Shown piece by piece: positions 62,375-64,000 of a DNA stretch of 64,000 nt. The notes under the pieces are model-generated. The model was not told where the DNA came from, did no database searches, and worked only from the letters and a program-made list of their open reading frames with translations. Positions within the stretch are counted from its first letter, which is position 1. Every line of letters starts with the position of its first letter. The stretch spans positions 1 through 64,000 of the forward strand of contig JADJSA010000018.1 of the NCBI GenBank assembly GCA_016711925.1, in the 5' to 3' direction. The stretch comes from Candidatus Methylophosphatis haderslevensis. Lineage in GTDB: Bacteria; Pseudomonadota; Gammaproteobacteria; Burkholderiales; Rhodocyclaceae. The position numbers and the translations under genes are program-made.

Positions 62375-63313
62375 ATGCGGATCACTCTTGAGGCACTGCA
62401 GATACTCGACGCGATCGATACGCGCGGCAGCTTTGCCGCGGCAGCCGAGGCGCTGTACCGCGTGCCCTCGGCGCTGACCCACGCGATCCGCAAGCTCGAA
62501 GGCGATCTCGCGGTCACCCTGTTCGTGCGCGAAGGCCGCCGCGCGGTGCTGACCCCGGCCGGCCGCACCCTGCTCGACCAGGGCCGCCACCTGCTGCGCG
62601 CCGCCGGCGATCTGGAGTGCCGCGTCAAGCGCATCGCGACCGGTTGGGAGAACGAGTTGCGGATCGCCCTCGATGCGCTGGTCGATGCCCGCAACATGCT
62701 CCCGCTGATCGAGCTGTTCTATCGCGAGACGGCCGCCGAGGGAGGCACGCGCCTGCGCGTGTCATACGAGGTGCTCGGCGGCACCTGGGATGCGCTGGTG
62801 ACCGGCCGCGCCGATCTGGCCGTTGCGGCGCTCGGCGATGCGCCCGCCGGCGGCGGCATTCGCACTCTGCCTTTCGGCGAGGTGGAATTCGTCTTCGCGG
62901 TGGCGCCGGCGCATCCGCTGGCGCAGGCCGCCGAGCCGCTCGCCGAGCGAGACATCGCCGCCTACCGCGCCGTGGTGGTGGCAGATACCTCGCGCCAGTT
63001 GCTGGCGCGCGAGGCCGGCCTGATCGGCGGGCAGGAAACCCTGGTGGTGCCGGACCCGCCGGCCAAGCTGGCCGCCCAGGTTGCCGGGATGGGTGTCGGC
63101 TACCTGCTGCGGCCGACCGCCGAACGCGAAGCACAAGCGGGAAGGCTGGTGATCAAGCGGGTTGCCGCGGCACGGCCGGTCGCCCCCGCGCATCTTGCCT
63201 GGCGCAGCGACCACGAGGGGCACGCGCTGAACTGGTTCATCCGCCAGCTGGCCGATCCGCGCGCGCCCGCGGCGCTGCTTCAGGGCGGGCCGGCGGCGTC
63301 CGCGCAAGGGTAG
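62375..63313 (+). CDS. LysR-family transcriptional regulator
   Basis: The 312-residue regulator has an N-terminal winged helix-turn-helix (MRITLEALQILDAIDTRGSFAAAAEALYRVPSALTHAIRKLEGDL) and a periplasmic-binding-protein-like effector domain (~90-300; GRADLAVAALGD, GVGYLLRP). It is divergent from pirin and the flavodoxin-like gene, with 153 bases between the starts. By LysR precedent it should control that unit and itself from this gap. The gap has the T-N11-A candidate TTGATCAAGTACGATACGAA near 62277, which is tentative. The ATG at 62375 was preferred to an upstream frame extension. Confidence 0.92.
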   Translation: MRITLEALQILDAIDTRGSFAAAAEALYRVPSALTHAIRKLEGDLAVTLFVREGRRAVLTPAGRTLLDQGRHLLRAAGDLECRVKRIATGWENELRIALDALVDARNMLPLIELFYRETAAEGGTRLRVSYEVLGGTWDALVTGRADLAVAALGDAPAGGGIRTLPFGEVEFVFAVAPAHPLAQAAEPLAERDIAAYRAVVVADTSRQLLAREAGLIGGQETLVVPDPPAKLAAQVAGMGVGYLLRPTAEREAQAGRLVIKRVAAARPVAPAHLAWRSDHEGHALNWFIRQLADPRAPAALLQGGPAASAQG

Positions 63314-63436
63314 AATCGCGCGATCATGGCTGGACGACATCACGATCAGACCGCGGCACGCGCAATTGGCGCACCGCGGGCACCCACCGCCTTGCAGCGA
63401 GCGGGCGCGAACGTCGAGCATTGCGCACGGCTGGCG

Positions 63437-63640
63437 ATGCCTGCCGCACGTCGATTTCTGCTCTGCGCGGCGCTGGTCGCATGCGCGGCGTGCTCCGACA
63501 GGAAGGCAGTCGAGACGCCCCGGCCGAGCGTCATCGACCCGCAGTTGAAGGCGATCGAAGCGGCGAGGAGCGTCGAAGGCACCCTGAAGGAACAGGACGA
63601 GGCCCGCCGGCGCCTGATCGACGGCACCGACAAGCAGTGA
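63437..63640 (+). CDS. small lipoprotein
   Basis: The 67-residue product has a lipoprotein signal (MPAARRFLLCAALVACAAC) with a lipobox whose cysteine is probably lipidated, followed by SDRKAVETPRPSVIDPQLKAIEAARSVEGT. The remainder is a short charged helix. The frame is open to 63326, but the ATG at 63437 is the only start that gives a proper signal peptide. TAGAAT at 63311-63316 may be the -10 of this or a longer transcript. No function is assigned. Confidence 0.7.
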   Translation: MPAARRFLLCAALVACAACSDRKAVETPRPSVIDPQLKAIEAARSVEGTLKEQDEARRRLIDGTDKQ

Positions 63641-63693
63641 CCCCGCGCGCCGGGTTGCCAGCCCGGCCTGACCAACCCTCGACTGGTCCCGGC

Positions 63694-64000
63694 TTATCCC
63701 CGGCCGAGCCGCAGATCGCGGCCGGCGCGGCGCGCGGCGATGCGCACGACATTGCCGCAAACCAGGTCGCACAGTTGCAGTGTCTCCGCTTCGGCGATCC
63801 GGTAGACGGTCGAAGTGCCGCGCCGTTCGCGGCTCAGCAGACCGGCGTCGAACAGCACCTCGAGGTGCTTGGAGACATTGGACTGGGTAGCGCCGAGCGC
63901 TTCGACCAGTTGCCCGACACTGCGCTCGCCCTGCCGCAGTTCGGAGAGCAGACGCAGACGCTGTGGTTCGGCCAGCGCACGGAAGTACGCCGCCACCTGC
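63694..64000 (-). CDS. ArsR/SmtB-family regulator, 5' end outside window
   Basis: About 100 residues of a winged helix-turn-helix repressor are visible. The family motif LRLLSELRQGERSVGQLVEALGATQSNVSKHLEVLFDAGLLSRERRGTSTVYRI is intact. The visible part has no CxC metal site at the alpha-3 helix (the metal sensor ELCVCDL), so it may respond to something other than a metal. A Cys pair (LCDLVCGN) lies near the C-terminus. The start codon lies beyond 64000. Confidence 0.85.
   Translation of the reverse strand, partial: QVAAYFRALAEPQRLRLLSELRQGERSVGQLVEALGATQSNVSKHLEVLFDAGLLSRERRGTSTVYRIAEAETLQLCDLVCGNVVRIAARRAGRDLRLGRG

Overview
The window is about 64 kb of high-GC DNA. Its gene content and order suggest a betaproteobacterium, probably Rhodocyclales-like: folA/dcd/apbC/metG, a glrK-qseG-glrR set, wbuC-dnaE, ovoA, TRAP transporters and stop-start (ATGA) overlaps. 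The taxon is inferred, not demonstrated. I recognised no rRNA, tRNA or CRISPR array.

Layout. 1-3.9 kb is an insertion-sequence graveyard: an IS1634-type transposase cut by an IS1182-type element, then an IS110 tail. 4.7-5.2 kb holds a small secreted protein between two copies of a short repeat. 5.7-9.2 kb is a minus-strand pair, an ACP/acyl-AMP ligase/acyltransferase fusion and a histidine phosphatase. 9.4-12.2 kb is a TRAP small permease, large permease and LysE exporter operon. 12.2-15.0 kb contains DUF4921, a truncated GNAT gene and two G-tract regions that may be assembly artefacts. 15-24.8 kb carries housekeeping and stress genes: a TRAP binding protein, pmbA, darP, mog, an LTA-synthase-like sulfatase, an esterase, an M17 aminopeptidase and thyA. 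25-29.3 kb carries a glycine-zipper protein and the GlrK/QseG/GlrR two-component system. 29.4-35.1 kb carries folA, dcd, DUF1330, apbC, metG and acyP.

35.3-37.7 kb and 51.2-53.6 kb are two nearly identical IS66-family elements in opposite orientation. Each has intact but different 8-bp target duplications. Between them lie two paralogous secreted FnIII-PKD-FG-GAP proteins, each preceded by a clear GEMM-I (cyclic di-GMP class I) riboswitch, then wbuC-dnaE, an RNA polymerase alpha-CTD-like/Sel1 fusion, a SIMPL protein, two lower-GC unknown genes and yaeQ. 53.8-64 kb carries ovoA, trhO, a thioesterase, a lower-GC TIR-domain gene, a rhomboid protease, flavoproteins, pirin, a LysR regulator, a small lipoprotein and an ArsR regulator that runs off the end.

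How the genes work together. The most coherent regulated unit is the riboswitch pair. Cyclic di-GMP would control two exported adhesin- or matrix-like proteins through duplicated leaders. metG, folA, thyA and dcd cover one-carbon, nucleotide and translation functions. Pirin and a flavodoxin-like gene are divergent from a LysR gene. Several conserved genes carry isolated single-base indels, many in short homopolymers. Residual sequencing error is therefore a serious alternative to true gene decay in this record.
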